8,211 nt of DNA from CAZGXM01 sp964529795. GTDB lineage: Bacteria > Bacillota > JADQBR01. A program made the position numbers and the translations under genes. The DNA lies in contig CAZGXM010000088.1 in NCBI GenBank assembly GCA_964529795.1, forward strand, positions 1 to 8,211. Reading direction: 5' to 3'. Positions within the stretch are counted from its first letter, which is position 1; every line of letters starts with the position of its first letter. This document shows, one piece after another, positions 1-7,513 of the stretch. The notes under the pieces are model-generated. The model did not search any database, was not told the DNA's origin, and worked only from the letters and a program-made list of their open reading frames with translations.

Positions 1-12
1 TGAGCGTCTCTT

Positions 13-22
13 AAGAGGTGAT
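13..22 (+). promoter_or_regulatory. Ribosome binding site that sets the miaB start
   Basis: AAGAGGTGAT closely matches the complement of the 16S rRNA 3' end. Its core ends at 20, leaving 6 bases before TTG at 27. The upstream in-frame GTG (18) and ATG (21) lie inside or directly against this site, so they are poor initiation candidates. The same GGTGAT form followed by a TTG start is seen again at ylbF (1378-1394). Confidence 0.65.
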
Positions 23-26
23 GTAT

Positions 27-1349
27 TTGAAATACTTGATAGAGACCTGGGGCTGCCAAATGAACGAGCACGACACGGAGGTGATGGCAGGTATTCTGGA
101 ACAAATGGGGTATACCGCTACAGATGATGAGCATGCTGCGGATCTTGTACTGCTTAATACCTGCTGTGTGCGGGAAAAGGCAGAGAGCAAAGTTTTCGGC
201 AGGCTGGGCACGCTGAAAAAGCTGAAGTCCAATAATCCGGAAGTAATACTGGGTGTCTGTGGCTGCATGGTACAACGGCCGGAAATGGCGGAAAGAATTA
301 GAAAACGAATGCCGCATATGGATTTGATTTTTGGCACACATAATATTCACGAGTTACCGGAGCTTATTGCCCGGGTACGGCAAACCCGTCATACCCAGTT
401 AGATGTCTGGCAAAAGGAAGGCCAAATTATAGAAAACTTGCCCGTTAAAAGGGCAACCGGAATTAAGGCTTACGTGAATATCATGTACGGCTGTAATAAC
501 TTTTGTACCTATTGTATTGTCCCATATGTCCGGGGCCGGGAACGCAGCAGGCAGCCTGAAGATATAGTTGAGGAAATCACCGTGCTGGTAGACAAAGGAT
601 ATGTTGAAGTGATCTTACTGGGTCAAAACGTTAATTCCTACGGTAAAGATTTGCAAGAAAATATTGATTTTGCCGACTTGCTAACAATGGTCAATGACAT
701 AGGTGGTTTGGAAAGAATTCGCTTTATGACTTCCCACCCCCGGGATTTTACCGGTAAACTTATTGACGCCCTGGCCCGTTGTGAGAAAGTATGCGAGCAT
801 TACCATCTGCCTATTCAGGCGGGAAGTACTAAAATTTTGGAGAAAATGAAGCGGGGTTATACAAAAGAAAGTTATCTCAAGCTCATTGAGACAATTCGGC
901 AGAGGGTGCCGGATGCCAGTATCACCACCGATATTATTGTCGGTTTTCCCGGGGAAAGCGAGGCGGATTTTGAAGATACATTGGATGTGGTGCGCAGGGT
1001 GAAGTTTGACGGCGCCTACATGTTTATTTATTCACCGCGCCCGGGAACACCGGCGGCAAAAATGGCGGACCAGGTGCCCCGGGAAGATAAAAAGGAACGC
1101 TTTCAGCGGTTATTGGCACTACAAAATACCATCACCGCGGAAAAACACCGTCAACTGGTAGGTCAAACAGTAAACGTACTGTTTGAAGGTACGAGTAAGA
1201 ACGATGATGACATTATGGCGGGAAGGACTCGTTCCAACAAAATTGTGCACGTGCCGGCAGACAAATCAGTAATAGGAAAATTTTTTAAAGTTAAGATTAC
1301 CGGCGCCCAGATGTTCAGTGTTTCCGGAGAATTAACGGAGGAAATTTAA
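27..1349 (+). CDS. miaB: tRNA-2-methylthio-N6-dimethylallyladenosine synthase MiaB
   Basis: Radical-SAM methylthiotransferase that adds a methylthio group to i6A at position 37 of tRNAs reading UNN codons, giving ms2i6A. With the TTG start the protein has 440 residues, normal for MiaB. The N-terminal methylthiotransferase domain carries Cys10 (WGCQMN), Cys46 (NTCC) and Cys80 (GCM), the expected ligands of the auxiliary 4Fe-4S cluster. The radical-SAM CX3CX2C motif is Cys156, Cys160 and Cys163 (YGCNNFCTYC). The last 65 or so residues fit a TRAM RNA-binding domain (from about VGQTVNVLFEG to the end). TTG27 is chosen because it sits 6 bases after the Shine-Dalgarno core; GTG18 or ATG21 would add only three or two residues. 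Its substrate is made by MiaA, encoded at the other end of this cluster. The gene is complete, and the window begins just upstream, so its promoter is not visible. Confidence 0.96.
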   Translation: MKYLIETWGCQMNEHDTEVMAGILEQMGYTATDDEHAADLVLLNTCCVREKAESKVFGRLGTLKKLKSNNPEVILGVCGCMVQRPEMAERIRKRMPHMDLIFGTHNIHELPELIARVRQTRHTQLDVWQKEGQIIENLPVKRATGIKAYVNIMYGCNNFCTYCIVPYVRGRERSRQPEDIVEEITVLVDKGYVEVILLGQNVNSYGKDLQENIDFADLLTMVNDIGGLERIRFMTSHPRDFTGKLIDALARCEKVCEHYHLPIQAGSTKILEKMKRGYTKESYLKLIETIRQRVPDASITTDIIVGFPGESEADFEDTLDVVRRVKFDGAYMFIYSPRPGTPAAKMADQVPREDKKERFQRLLALQNTITAEKHRQLVGQTVNVLFEGTSKNDDDIMAGRTRSNKIVHVPADKSVIGKFFKVKITGAQMFSVSGELTEEI

Positions 1350-1373
1350 ATGTTTTCACGAAGTAATAGGTAA
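1350..1373 (+). other. Seven-codon minicistron between miaB and ylbF
   Basis: An ATG directly abuts the miaB TAA stop (TAAATG) and opens a frame of seven codons (MFSRSNR) ending in TAA. GGAGGA at 1337-1342 lies 7 bases before this ATG, an ideal distance, although those bases also encode the last residues of MiaB. The frame ends 4 bases before the ylbF Shine-Dalgarno. It could be a coupling peptide that hands ribosomes from miaB to ylbF, a remnant, or chance. Such a short peptide carries no domain information. Confidence 0.25.
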
Positions 1374-1391
1374 AGTTGGAGGTGATTTTGC

Positions 1392-1766
1392 TTGTCAATG
1401 ATTATGGAAAAAGCTCATGCCTTGGCAGATGCCTTGAAAGAAAGTGAAGAATTAACAAATCTCAGAAACACCGAAGCGGAAATGGCTCGGGACCCCGGGG
1501 CTCAGGAGATATTGACCGAGTATCATCAAATACGACAAAAACTGGAACAGAAACGCGCTTCGGGTGCGGAATTAACCGATGCAGAGCAGGCCAGCATGGC
1601 TGAAGTGGAGAAAAAAATGCAGTCCAACCCGATCATCAGTGCGCACCTTGAGGCACAGAAAGAATTTAACAGTATCCTGCAAGGAGTAAACTTTATTCTT
1701 ACCAAGGCACTTAGCGGTGAGGTAGCAAATACTTGCGGTCCCGGTTGTGGGGGCAGCTGTTGTTAA
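1392..1766 (+). CDS. YlbF/YmcA-family protein with Cys-rich C-terminal tail
   Basis: Small helical protein of 124 residues resembling the YlbF/YmcA (RicF/RicA, formerly DUF964) family. In Bacillus, YlbF, YmcA and YaaT form a complex that binds iron-sulfur clusters, works with RNase Y in mRNA processing, and affects competence, sporulation and biofilm formation. The placement right after miaB matches Bacillus ymcA (ymcB-ymcA), which favours a YmcA-like role, but the family was assigned by pattern and synteny. Most of the protein is charged, amphipathic helix (residues about 1-110). It ends in Cys115, Cys119, Cys123 and Cys124 (CGPGCGGSCC), a CX3CX3CC tail suited to metal or Fe-S ligation. The TTG start is supported by GGAGGTGAT at 1378-1386, 7 bases upstream measured from the GGAGGTG core. 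It is probably cotranscribed with miaB (42-bp gap), and a hairpin follows the stop. Confidence 0.85.
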   Translation: MSMIMEKAHALADALKESEELTNLRNTEAEMARDPGAQEILTEYHQIRQKLEQKRASGAELTDAEQASMAEVEKKMQSNPIISAHLEAQKEFNSILQGVNFILTKALSGEVANTCGPGCGGSCC

Positions 1767-1770
1767 TATT

Positions 1771-1797
1771 TAGGGCCGGGTTTCCCGGCCTTAATTT
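1771..1797 (+). terminator. Hairpin after ylbF, possible weak or partial terminator
   Basis: A perfect 7-bp GC stem, GGCCGGG (1774-1780) with CCCGGCC (1784-1790), closes a TTT loop. The stem can extend outward by a G-U, an A-U and a U-A pair. It begins 4 bases after the ylbF stop and is followed by TTAATTT, a short and interrupted U tract. It may terminate or attenuate between the miaB-ylbF and mutS-mutL sections. No convincing mutS promoter is visible downstream, so some readthrough is likely. Confidence 0.55.
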
Positions 1798-1865
1798 ATG
1801 GAAATTTTGCCCTGTGGATAATTCTCTAAATAGTTAATCAGTCTATTGGCGAGAGGGGACAGAAA

Positions 1866-4505
1866 ATGACCACACCGATGATGCGTCAATATCAAGAAAT
1901 TAAACAGCAGTATCAAGACGCAATTCTCTTCTTCCGGCTGGGCGATTTTTATGAGATGTTCGGTGAGGATGCGAAAAAGGCGGCAAAGATTTTGGAAATC
2001 ACCCTGACAACACGCGATAGCAACAAAGAAAACCCGGTTCCCATGTGCGGGATACCCTATCATTCAGTAAACGGCTACCTGGGAAAGTTATTGAATAAAG
2101 GCTATAAAGTAGCGATTTGCGAACAGGTTGAGGACCCGGCCCGGGCCAAAGGTATTGTCAGGCGGGAAGTTGTCAGGGTAATAACTCCGGGTACGATTGT
2201 GGACAAAGATTTGTTATCTGATACCCAAAACAACTACTTGGCCGCCGTTTGCCGCCTGGAGGATACTTGGGGCCTGGCGTTTGTGGACGTTTCCACCGGT
2301 GAATTCCACATTACGGAACTGGTAACGGGCAATCCCCTGAAAGTAATGGACGAGGTCAGTCGTTTTGGAGTCAGGGAGTGCTTGCTGCCACCGGAAAGCG
2401 CCGCTGGCATCAAAGAACAACTTGAAGCCATCTGTTTGGTGACCGCTTATCCGAAAAACCGCTGGTCTGTACAGAAAGCTTACGCCCGGATGGAAAAATT
2501 TTTTACCAGGGCTACCCTGGAAGCGTGCGGCTGCATGGGTTGTGACGCGGCCGTCTTGGCAGCCAGTATTTTGATGGCATATTTGGCGGAAACCCAGATG
2601 CAATCACTAAGTCATATAAACCACATTCATACATACTCGCCGGCGAATTTCATGCTTTTGGATGGGGCTACCCGGCGAAATTTGGAACTTTTAGAGACCA
2701 TGCGCAGTCAGGAACGCCGCGGCTCTTTACTGTGGGTTTTGGATAAAACCGTTACGGCATTGGGCGGCAGGTTATTGAAAAAACTAATCTCCCAACCACT
2801 GCTGCATAAGGAGGAGATCGTCAGCCGGCAGCAGGCAGTTGGGGAATTGGTGGCCAACATCCTGTTGCGTGAAAAATTACATGACCAGTTAAAAAATATT
2901 TATGACCTGGAGCGTCTCGCAAGTAAAATTATTTTCCAGTCAGCCACTGCCAGGGACCTTCAGGCATTGGGACAGTCTTTAAAAATTTTGCCGTTGATTA
3001 AAGAGCAGTTAGCAAACTTCAGTTCACAATTGTTAAGTGACTGCTACAGGCGTTTGGACAGTTTAAATGATTTACACGCGCTCATCTCCGCAGCCGTCAA
3101 ACCGGACCCGCCGGTTGGTCTTACGGAGGGAAATATCATTAATGACGGCTTTCATCGGGAAATTGACGAACTGCGCAAGGCTGCCGCGTCGGGGAAACAG
3201 TGGTTGGCGCAACTGGAACAGGAGGAGAGAGAAAAAACGGGGATTAAGTCTTTAAAGGTAAAGTACAACAAAGTTTTTGGTTATTATTTGGAAGTTACCC
3301 GTGCCAACCTGAGCTCAGTCCCCGATTACTATCAACGGAAACAGACCCTGGCCAATTCGGAACGATTTATCACGCCGAAGTTGAAGCAGTTGGAGGATAC
3401 GATCCTGGGTGCGGAAGATAAACTGGTAAAGTTGGAGTACCGGGTGTTTTGTGACGTGAGAGAAAAAATTGCCGCTGAAGTCAGACGCATACAGGAAACC
3501 GCAAAGGTGATAGCATTGTTGGACGTATTGTTGTCCCTGACAAAAGTAGCAGTGGAGAACGCTTACTGCTGTCCGGAAATATGTGACTCGGGGGACGAAC
3601 TAATAATAATTGACGGCAGGCACCCGGTGGTGGAAAAACTGATGGAAATCGGTCAATTTGTTCCCAATGATACCAACCTGGGCGGCAGTCGGGATTTAAT
3701 AGTGATTACCGGTCCCAATATGGCCGGTAAATCCACGTACATGAGACAGGTAGCCCTGATTACTCTTATGGCCCAAATAGGCAGTTTTGTACCTGCGCGG
3801 GAGGCCAAAATACCTTTGGTGGACCGTATCTTTACCCGGGTAGGCGCTGCGGATGACCTTTCCACCGGGCAGAGTACTTTTATGGTGGAGATGAATGAAG
3901 TGGCCAACATTCTGTATAATGCCACCAGCCGGAGTTTAATCATCTTGGATGAAATTGGTCGCGGTACCAGTACTTACGATGGTATGGCCATTGCCTGGGC
4001 AGTGATTGAATACTTGCTGCAGGAAAAACGTGGCGCCAAAACATTGTTTGCCACCCATTACCACCAGCTGACTGCATTGGAGAGACTTTATCCCAAGATA
4101 GAAAACTTTCAGGTTGCAGTGCAGGAAAGGGGACAGGAAATAGTATTTTTGCGAAAAATTGTACCCGGGGGTACGGATAAAAGTTACGGTATACAGGTAG
4201 CAAGACTGGCGGGCTTACCCTTCCAGGTAATCAAACGTGCGCAAACAATCTTAAAAGAGATAGAGGAACAGGAAAGCAGTGCGGCCAATCTCGAAACCGC
4301 AGCGACTAAAGAACAGCAGTTAAGTTTTTTTGAGGAGACTGGTACAGACCATCAACCGGCCATAGAAAAAATCAAGAGTGTGGATGTTTTGCATACCACT
4401 CCTTTGGAGGCCTTGCAGATATTATCGGAACTGCAGCAGCTGGTTAATGAGGAGGAAAATGCCCATGGGGAGGATTCAACTGCTGGACACAGCGACCGCG
4501 AATAA
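1866..4505 (+). CDS. mutS: DNA mismatch repair protein MutS
   Basis: Mismatch-recognition ATPase that binds base mismatches and small loops as a dimer and recruits MutL. The 879-residue length is normal for MutS1. The N-terminal domain has the Phe-X-Glu mismatch wedge in GDFYEMF (Phe28, Glu30). Connector, core and clamp regions follow, then the ABC-type ATPase with Walker A GPNMAGKST (616-624) and Walker B ending in Asp695-Glu696 (LDEIGRG). The STGQSTFMVEM signature lies between them. Near the C terminus, QQLSFF (817-822) fits the beta-clamp binding motif known in Gram-positive MutS. ATG1866 is preceded by GAGAGGGG with 7 bases spacing. The 99-bp gap upstream holds the hairpin and a GATAAT (1817-1822) that could be a -10 element but lacks a good -35. 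The 3' end overlaps mutL by 41 bp, implying translational coupling. The cotE gene found here in Bacillus is absent. Confidence 0.98.
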   Translation: MTTPMMRQYQEIKQQYQDAILFFRLGDFYEMFGEDAKKAAKILEITLTTRDSNKENPVPMCGIPYHSVNGYLGKLLNKGYKVAICEQVEDPARAKGIVRREVVRVITPGTIVDKDLLSDTQNNYLAAVCRLEDTWGLAFVDVSTGEFHITELVTGNPLKVMDEVSRFGVRECLLPPESAAGIKEQLEAICLVTAYPKNRWSVQKAYARMEKFFTRATLEACGCMGCDAAVLAASILMAYLAETQMQSLSHINHIHTYSPANFMLLDGATRRNLELLETMRSQERRGSLLWVLDKTVTALGGRLLKKLISQPLLHKEEIVSRQQAVGELVANILLREKLHDQLKNIYDLERLASKIIFQSATARDLQALGQSLKILPLIKEQLANFSSQLLSDCYRRLDSLNDLHALISAAVKPDPPVGLTEGNIINDGFHREIDELRKAAASGKQWLAQLEQEEREKTGIKSLKVKYNKVFGYYLEVTRANLSSVPDYYQRKQTLANSERFITPKLKQLEDTILGAEDKLVKLEYRVFCDVREKIAAEVRRIQETAKVIALLDVLLSLTKVAVENAYCCPEICDSGDELIIIDGRHPVVEKLMEIGQFVPNDTNLGGSRDLIVITGPNMAGKSTYMRQVALITLMAQIGSFVPAREAKIPLVDRIFTRVGAADDLSTGQSTFMVEMNEVANILYNATSRSLIILDEIGRGTSTYDGMAIAWAVIEYLLQEKRGAKTLFATHYHQLTALERLYPKIENFQVAVQERGQEIVFLRKIVPGGTDKSYGIQVARLAGLPFQVIKRAQTILKEIEEQESSAANLETAATKEQQLSFFEETGTDHQPAIEKIKSVDVLHTTPLEALQILSELQQLVNEEENAHGEDSTAGHSDRE
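4450..4455 (+). promoter_or_regulatory. Ribosome binding site that sets the mutL start
   Basis: AGGAGG lies inside the mutS 3' end. It is 9 bases before ATG4465 but only 3 before the alternative in-frame ATG4459, so ATG4465 is preferred. The 4465 start also gives the usual short MutL N terminus (MGRIQLL). Confidence 0.7.
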
Positions 4506-6222
4506 AATTGCCGCTGGTGAAGTGGTGGAGCGTCCCGCATCAGTGGTCAAGGAACTTATTGAAAATTCTCTTGATGCCGGCGCCAGGTCAATTTTTTTGC
4601 GGGTGGAAAACGGGGGCAAAGACAAGATAACCGTTGGCGACGATGGTGAAGGGATGGCTGAAGATGATTTGTTACTGGCCTTTCAGCGCCATGCCACCAG
4701 TAAAATTGCCACTGCCGAGGATTTACACTATATTACTACCTTGGGGTTTCGCGGTGAGGCCCTGGCCAGTATCGCGGCAGTTTCAAAAATTTTCATTTGC
4801 TCTCGATTGAAAGAAAGTACCGGTGGCCTTGCTTTAAGACTGGAAGCGGGTAATGTTGTTGAGCGGCAGGTGGTTGGCTGCTCCCGGGGCACTACCATAG
4901 AAGTCACTGATTTATTTTTCAATGCCCCGGCACGGAAAAAATTCTTATTTAACACCTCCAGGGAAACTGCTGCCATATCGGAAATTGTTCACCGCCTGGC
5001 GTTGGCCCATAACAAAGTAAAATTTACTTATTACAGCGGTGAGCGTATGCTGCTGTCAACACCGGGTAACAATAGTATGCTGGAAGTAATTACCGCCATT
5101 TATGGCTATGAACTGGCGGAAAAGCTACTGCCACTTACCTTTGAGGACGGTCAATATCTGATCAGGGGTTTCATATCGCCGCCAACTGTTCACAGGGCTA
5201 CTGCCAACGGCATAACTGTCTTGATCAACGGGAGGTTCATTAAAGATAGTTCATTGATTGATACTATCAGGGCGGCATATGGCTCACGCATACCCCGGGG
5301 GCGTTTTCCCCTGGCAGTGGTGGAGCTGCGGTTGGATCCCGGTACCATTGATGTAAATGTACATCCGCAAAAGCTGTCAGTAAAGTTTGACCAACCCGAG
5401 TTAATCCATTCTTTTCTGAATAAAGCATTGAACAAGGCTCTCAGTGTTTCCGGCACCGCGGCAAATTACGTTCCGTCAATTAAATTCACAGAAAGGAAAA
5501 ATGACCGTCAGGAATTAATAAATTCAAACGATAGTCAGGATCAGATGAGCTTTAATTTACACACCGGGGTGGGAAAGCCAAAACCAGTTTCTCAACCCAA
5601 AGTCATACATGAAGCGGAAGAACTCGTCCATGAAGATAAATCGCAGCCGCACTTGCCGGCCATGCGGGTAGTGGGACAGTTTCAGGCCGGATATATTGTG
5701 GCGGAAGCGGGTGACGAACTTTATATTATTGACCAGCACGGCGCCCATGAGCGGGTATTGTTTGAGCGCTACTGTCAGGAAAACAAGATAAGTTATTCTC
5801 AATTGACCGTACCGCAAACGATAACTTTCACGGCAGATGAAGCGGAGTATCTGGTGAATTGTATCTTTTTATTGCAAAAGTTCGGTTTTATCCTGGAACA
5901 TTTCGGTGGCAATACTTTTCTCCTTCGCGGTGTGCCTGAGTTTGCAACTACGGCAGACGGGGTAACGATTTTACGTGATGTGATACAGCTTGTCGCCGCA
6001 GGAAAGCAGGTAAGGGAACAGGAGCTAAAAAAGGAAATGCTGTTACAACTTAGCTGTAAAGGCGCGGTTAAGGCCGGACAATACCTGGAAGCGGCGGAAA
6101 TGGAAAATCTCTTGAGGCAGTTGGCCAACAGCGACTACCCTTATTCCTGTCCGCACGGAAGGCCGATTATAATTAAACTTACCCTGAGAGAGTTGCAAAA
6201 ACTATTTCTACGACAGGAGTAG
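4465..6222 (+). CDS. mutL: DNA mismatch repair protein MutL (endonuclease type)
   Basis: GHKL-family ATPase that links MutS to strand incision and removal. It has 585 residues from ATG4465. The N-terminal ATPase has the general base Glu30 and Mg-binding Asn34 (KELIENSLDAG), DDGEGM (59-64), HATSK (76-80) and GFRGEAL (94-100). A variable linker (about 335-390) leads to the C-terminal dimerization/nuclease domain. Its metal-site motif is DQHGAHERVLFE (423-434), with Gly426 where Ala is usual. It is completed by SCKGAVKAG (Cys531), CPHGRP (562-567) and a terminal FLR (581-583). QLTVP (446-450) matches the clamp-contact motif known from Bacillus MutL. A complete nuclease site fits an organism that nicks with MutL rather than MutH. 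Upstream codons from 4378 are open but lie inside mutS and do not resemble MutL. TAG at 6220-6222 is followed 6 bases later by miaA. Confidence 0.97.
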   Translation: MGRIQLLDTATANKIAAGEVVERPASVVKELIENSLDAGARSIFLRVENGGKDKITVGDDGEGMAEDDLLLAFQRHATSKIATAEDLHYITTLGFRGEALASIAAVSKIFICSRLKESTGGLALRLEAGNVVERQVVGCSRGTTIEVTDLFFNAPARKKFLFNTSRETAAISEIVHRLALAHNKVKFTYYSGERMLLSTPGNNSMLEVITAIYGYELAEKLLPLTFEDGQYLIRGFISPPTVHRATANGITVLINGRFIKDSSLIDTIRAAYGSRIPRGRFPLAVVELRLDPGTIDVNVHPQKLSVKFDQPELIHSFLNKALNKALSVSGTAANYVPSIKFTERKNDRQELINSNDSQDQMSFNLHTGVGKPKPVSQPKVIHEAEELVHEDKSQPHLPAMRVVGQFQAGYIVAEAGDELYIIDQHGAHERVLFERYCQENKISYSQLTVPQTITFTADEAEYLVNCIFLLQKFGFILEHFGGNTFLLRGVPEFATTADGVTILRDVIQLVAAGKQVREQELKKEMLLQLSCKGAVKAGQYLEAAEMENLLRQLANSDYPYSCPHGRPIIIKLTLRELQKLFLRQE

Positions 6223-6228
6223 ATAAAA

Positions 6229-7185
6229 TTGAAATTACCGTTAGCAGTGATAGTGGGCCCGACTGCGGTAGGCAAGTCTGCTGCAGCGGTGGAAGTGGCT
6301 GACCGCCTTGATGCAGAAATCATTTCAGCGGATTCCATGCAGGTCTACCGGGGAATGGATATCGGTACGTCAAAAGTAACTGCCGCGGAAATGACAGCTT
6401 CAAGTGGCAGAAGCATTCCCCATCATTTACTGGACGTTGTCACGCCTGATCAGGGTTACAGCGTTGCCCGTTTCCAGCAAGAGGCACGCCAGTTGATTGA
6501 AGATATTTCCAGCAGGGGGAGCCTGCCCATGCTGGTGGGCGGCACCGGGCTGTACGTGCAAAGCGTCATTGACCCGTACCGGTTTGGTGAAGGAAGCGGG
6601 GACAAGAACGTCAGAAAGCGACTGCAGGCAAAAATTAAGCAGCTTGGACGGCAAACATTGTATAAGGAATTAAAAGCGTTAGACCCCGGGGCGGCAGAAA
6701 AAATTCACCCAAACGACGAAAAGAGAATAATCAGGGCGCTGGAGTACTATTATAGTACAGGGGAAAGAATTTCCGATAACCGCGGGCAAAGAGAAAAAAG
6801 CAGGTATCATTTGGCCATGGTGGGATTGACCATGGAACGCCGGTTGTTATACCAGCGCATCAATGCAAGGGTGGAAAAAATGATTGACCGGGGACTTCTG
6901 GCTGAAGTCAGGGATTTGTTGGACCGGGGGTACAGCCCGGAGTTACCTGCCATGCAGGGACTGGGATACAAACAAATTGCCGCTTACTGTTCCGGCGACC
7001 TCACCTGGGAAGAGGCAGTACGTCTTCTGAAACGGGACACCAGGCGTTTTGCCAAGCGTCAGTTGACTTGGTTTAAACGGGATAAAAGGATTCATTGGCT
7101 TGATGTCACCGGCCTCAGCAGGCAATCAGTGGTGGACAAAATAGCAAAATATATTTGCAGGACTCTGGAAAAGGTTGTAGAATAA
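6229..7185 (+). CDS. miaA: tRNA dimethylallyltransferase MiaA
   Basis: Transfers the dimethylallyl group from DMAPP to N6 of adenosine 37 in tRNAs reading UNN codons, making i6A37, the substrate that MiaB then methylthiolates. The protein has 318 residues, typical for the family. The P-loop GPTAVGKS is at residues 10-17. The DSMQVYRGMDIGTSK motif (35-49) contains the catalytic Asp35 and the substrate-binding segment, GGTGLY is at 104-109, and MQGLGYKQI lies in the C-terminal third. The TTG start at 6229 is supported by AGGAG at 6215-6219 with 9 bases spacing, and starting there places the P-loop at its usual distance from the N terminus. It lies 6 bp after mutL and 32 bp before hfq, consistent with one operon. 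The mutL-miaA-hfq order is shared with Proteobacteria. Confidence 0.97.
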   Translation: MKLPLAVIVGPTAVGKSAAAVEVADRLDAEIISADSMQVYRGMDIGTSKVTAAEMTASSGRSIPHHLLDVVTPDQGYSVARFQQEARQLIEDISSRGSLPMLVGGTGLYVQSVIDPYRFGEGSGDKNVRKRLQAKIKQLGRQTLYKELKALDPGAAEKIHPNDEKRIIRALEYYYSTGERISDNRGQREKSRYHLAMVGLTMERRLLYQRINARVEKMIDRGLLAEVRDLLDRGYSPELPAMQGLGYKQIAAYCSGDLTWEEAVRLLKRDTRRFAKRQLTWFKRDKRIHWLDVTGLSRQSVVDKIAKYICRTLEKVVE

Positions 7186-7217
7186 GTTAACAATAAAAAT
7201 ATGGAGGGCTGTTTAAC
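7186..7217 (+). promoter_or_regulatory. hfq leader with AAN repeats and flanking GTTAAC/GTTTAAC
   Basis: The miaA-hfq gap contains AAC-AAT-AAA-AAT (7189-7200), four consecutive A-R-N triplets of the kind bound by the distal face of Hfq in enterobacteria, just upstream of the hfq Shine-Dalgarno GGAGGG (7203-7208). GTTAAC (7186-7191) and GTTTAAC (7211-7217, touching the ATG) could pair with one bulged base and put the ribosome site in the loop, though this stem is AU-rich and weak. Autoregulation by Hfq is inferred, not shown. Confidence 0.3.
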
Positions 7218-7448
7218 ATGGGTAAAGGGCAAATAAATTTGCAGGACACTTTTCTCAACCAGGTTCGTAAAGAAAACATTGCTGTCACCGTCTTTTTAAT
7301 CAATGGTTTTCAGATCAAGGGAAACGTAAAGGGTTTTGACAATTTTACCGTTGTCTTGGACGTTGAAGGCAAACAACAAATGGTATATAAACATGCCATT
7401 TCTACCATAGTCCCGTTTAAGCCGGTAAGTTTGATGAGTGAACAGTAA
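7218..7448 (+). CDS. hfq: RNA-binding protein Hfq
   Basis: Sm-like hexameric RNA chaperone that binds small RNAs and A/U-rich mRNA segments. It has 76 residues. The Sm1 region runs from about residue 15 to 50 (VTVFLINGFQIKGNVKGFDNF), with Asp41 and Phe43 at the conserved D-x-F position of the proximal face. The Sm2 signature YKHAIS spans 57-62, and Gln9 in LQDTFLN corresponds to the conserved proximal-site Gln8 of E. coli Hfq. The C-terminal tail is very short, ending shortly after IVPFKPV, as is usual in Firmicutes and unlike the long tail of E. coli. ATG7218 is preceded by GGAGGG with 9 bases spacing. It is the last gene of the mutS-mutL-miaA-hfq run; a strong hairpin follows, and the hflX gene that follows hfq in enterobacteria is not present in the window. 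Confidence 0.97.
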   Translation: MGKGQINLQDTFLNQVRKENIAVTVFLINGFQIKGNVKGFDNFTVVLDVEGKQQMVYKHAISTIVPFKPVSLMSEQ

Positions 7449-7467
7449 ATAATAAAACGTATTTTTT

Positions 7468-7513
7468 GCAATCAGAAAACTCCCGTTTTTTTATATGGGA
7501 GTTTTTCTGTTGC
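7468..7513 (+). terminator. Rho-independent terminator after hfq, with extended bulged stem
   Basis: AAAACTCCC (7476-7484) pairs perfectly with GGGAGTTTT (7497-7505), followed by T and CTGTT. The loop is 12 bases and includes a T7 run. Allowing one bulged T on each side (7472 and 7506), the stem continues outward through CAG/CTG and GCAA/TTGC, giving 16 pairs between 7468 and 7513. A and T tracts on both flanks would let it work in either direction. It begins 20 bases after the hfq stop and should end the operon. Confidence 0.85.

Noticed and set aside
8..17. Palindrome CTCTTAAGAG overlapping the miaB ribosome site
   Set aside because: Ten bases with no loop cannot fold as an RNA hairpin, and half of it is explained by the Shine-Dalgarno sequence.
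1807..1835. Promoter for mutS (TTGCCC with ATAGTT, or GATAAT at 1817-1822)
   Set aside because: The first pair has a poor -10, and GATAAT has no acceptable -35 at the right distance. A mutS promoter remains possible but is not supported.
4378..4464. 29-residue N-terminal extension of MutL
   Set aside because: It lies inside mutS, does not resemble MutL, and lacks a fitting ribosome site, whereas ATG4465 has AGGAGG at 9 bases and gives the standard N terminus.
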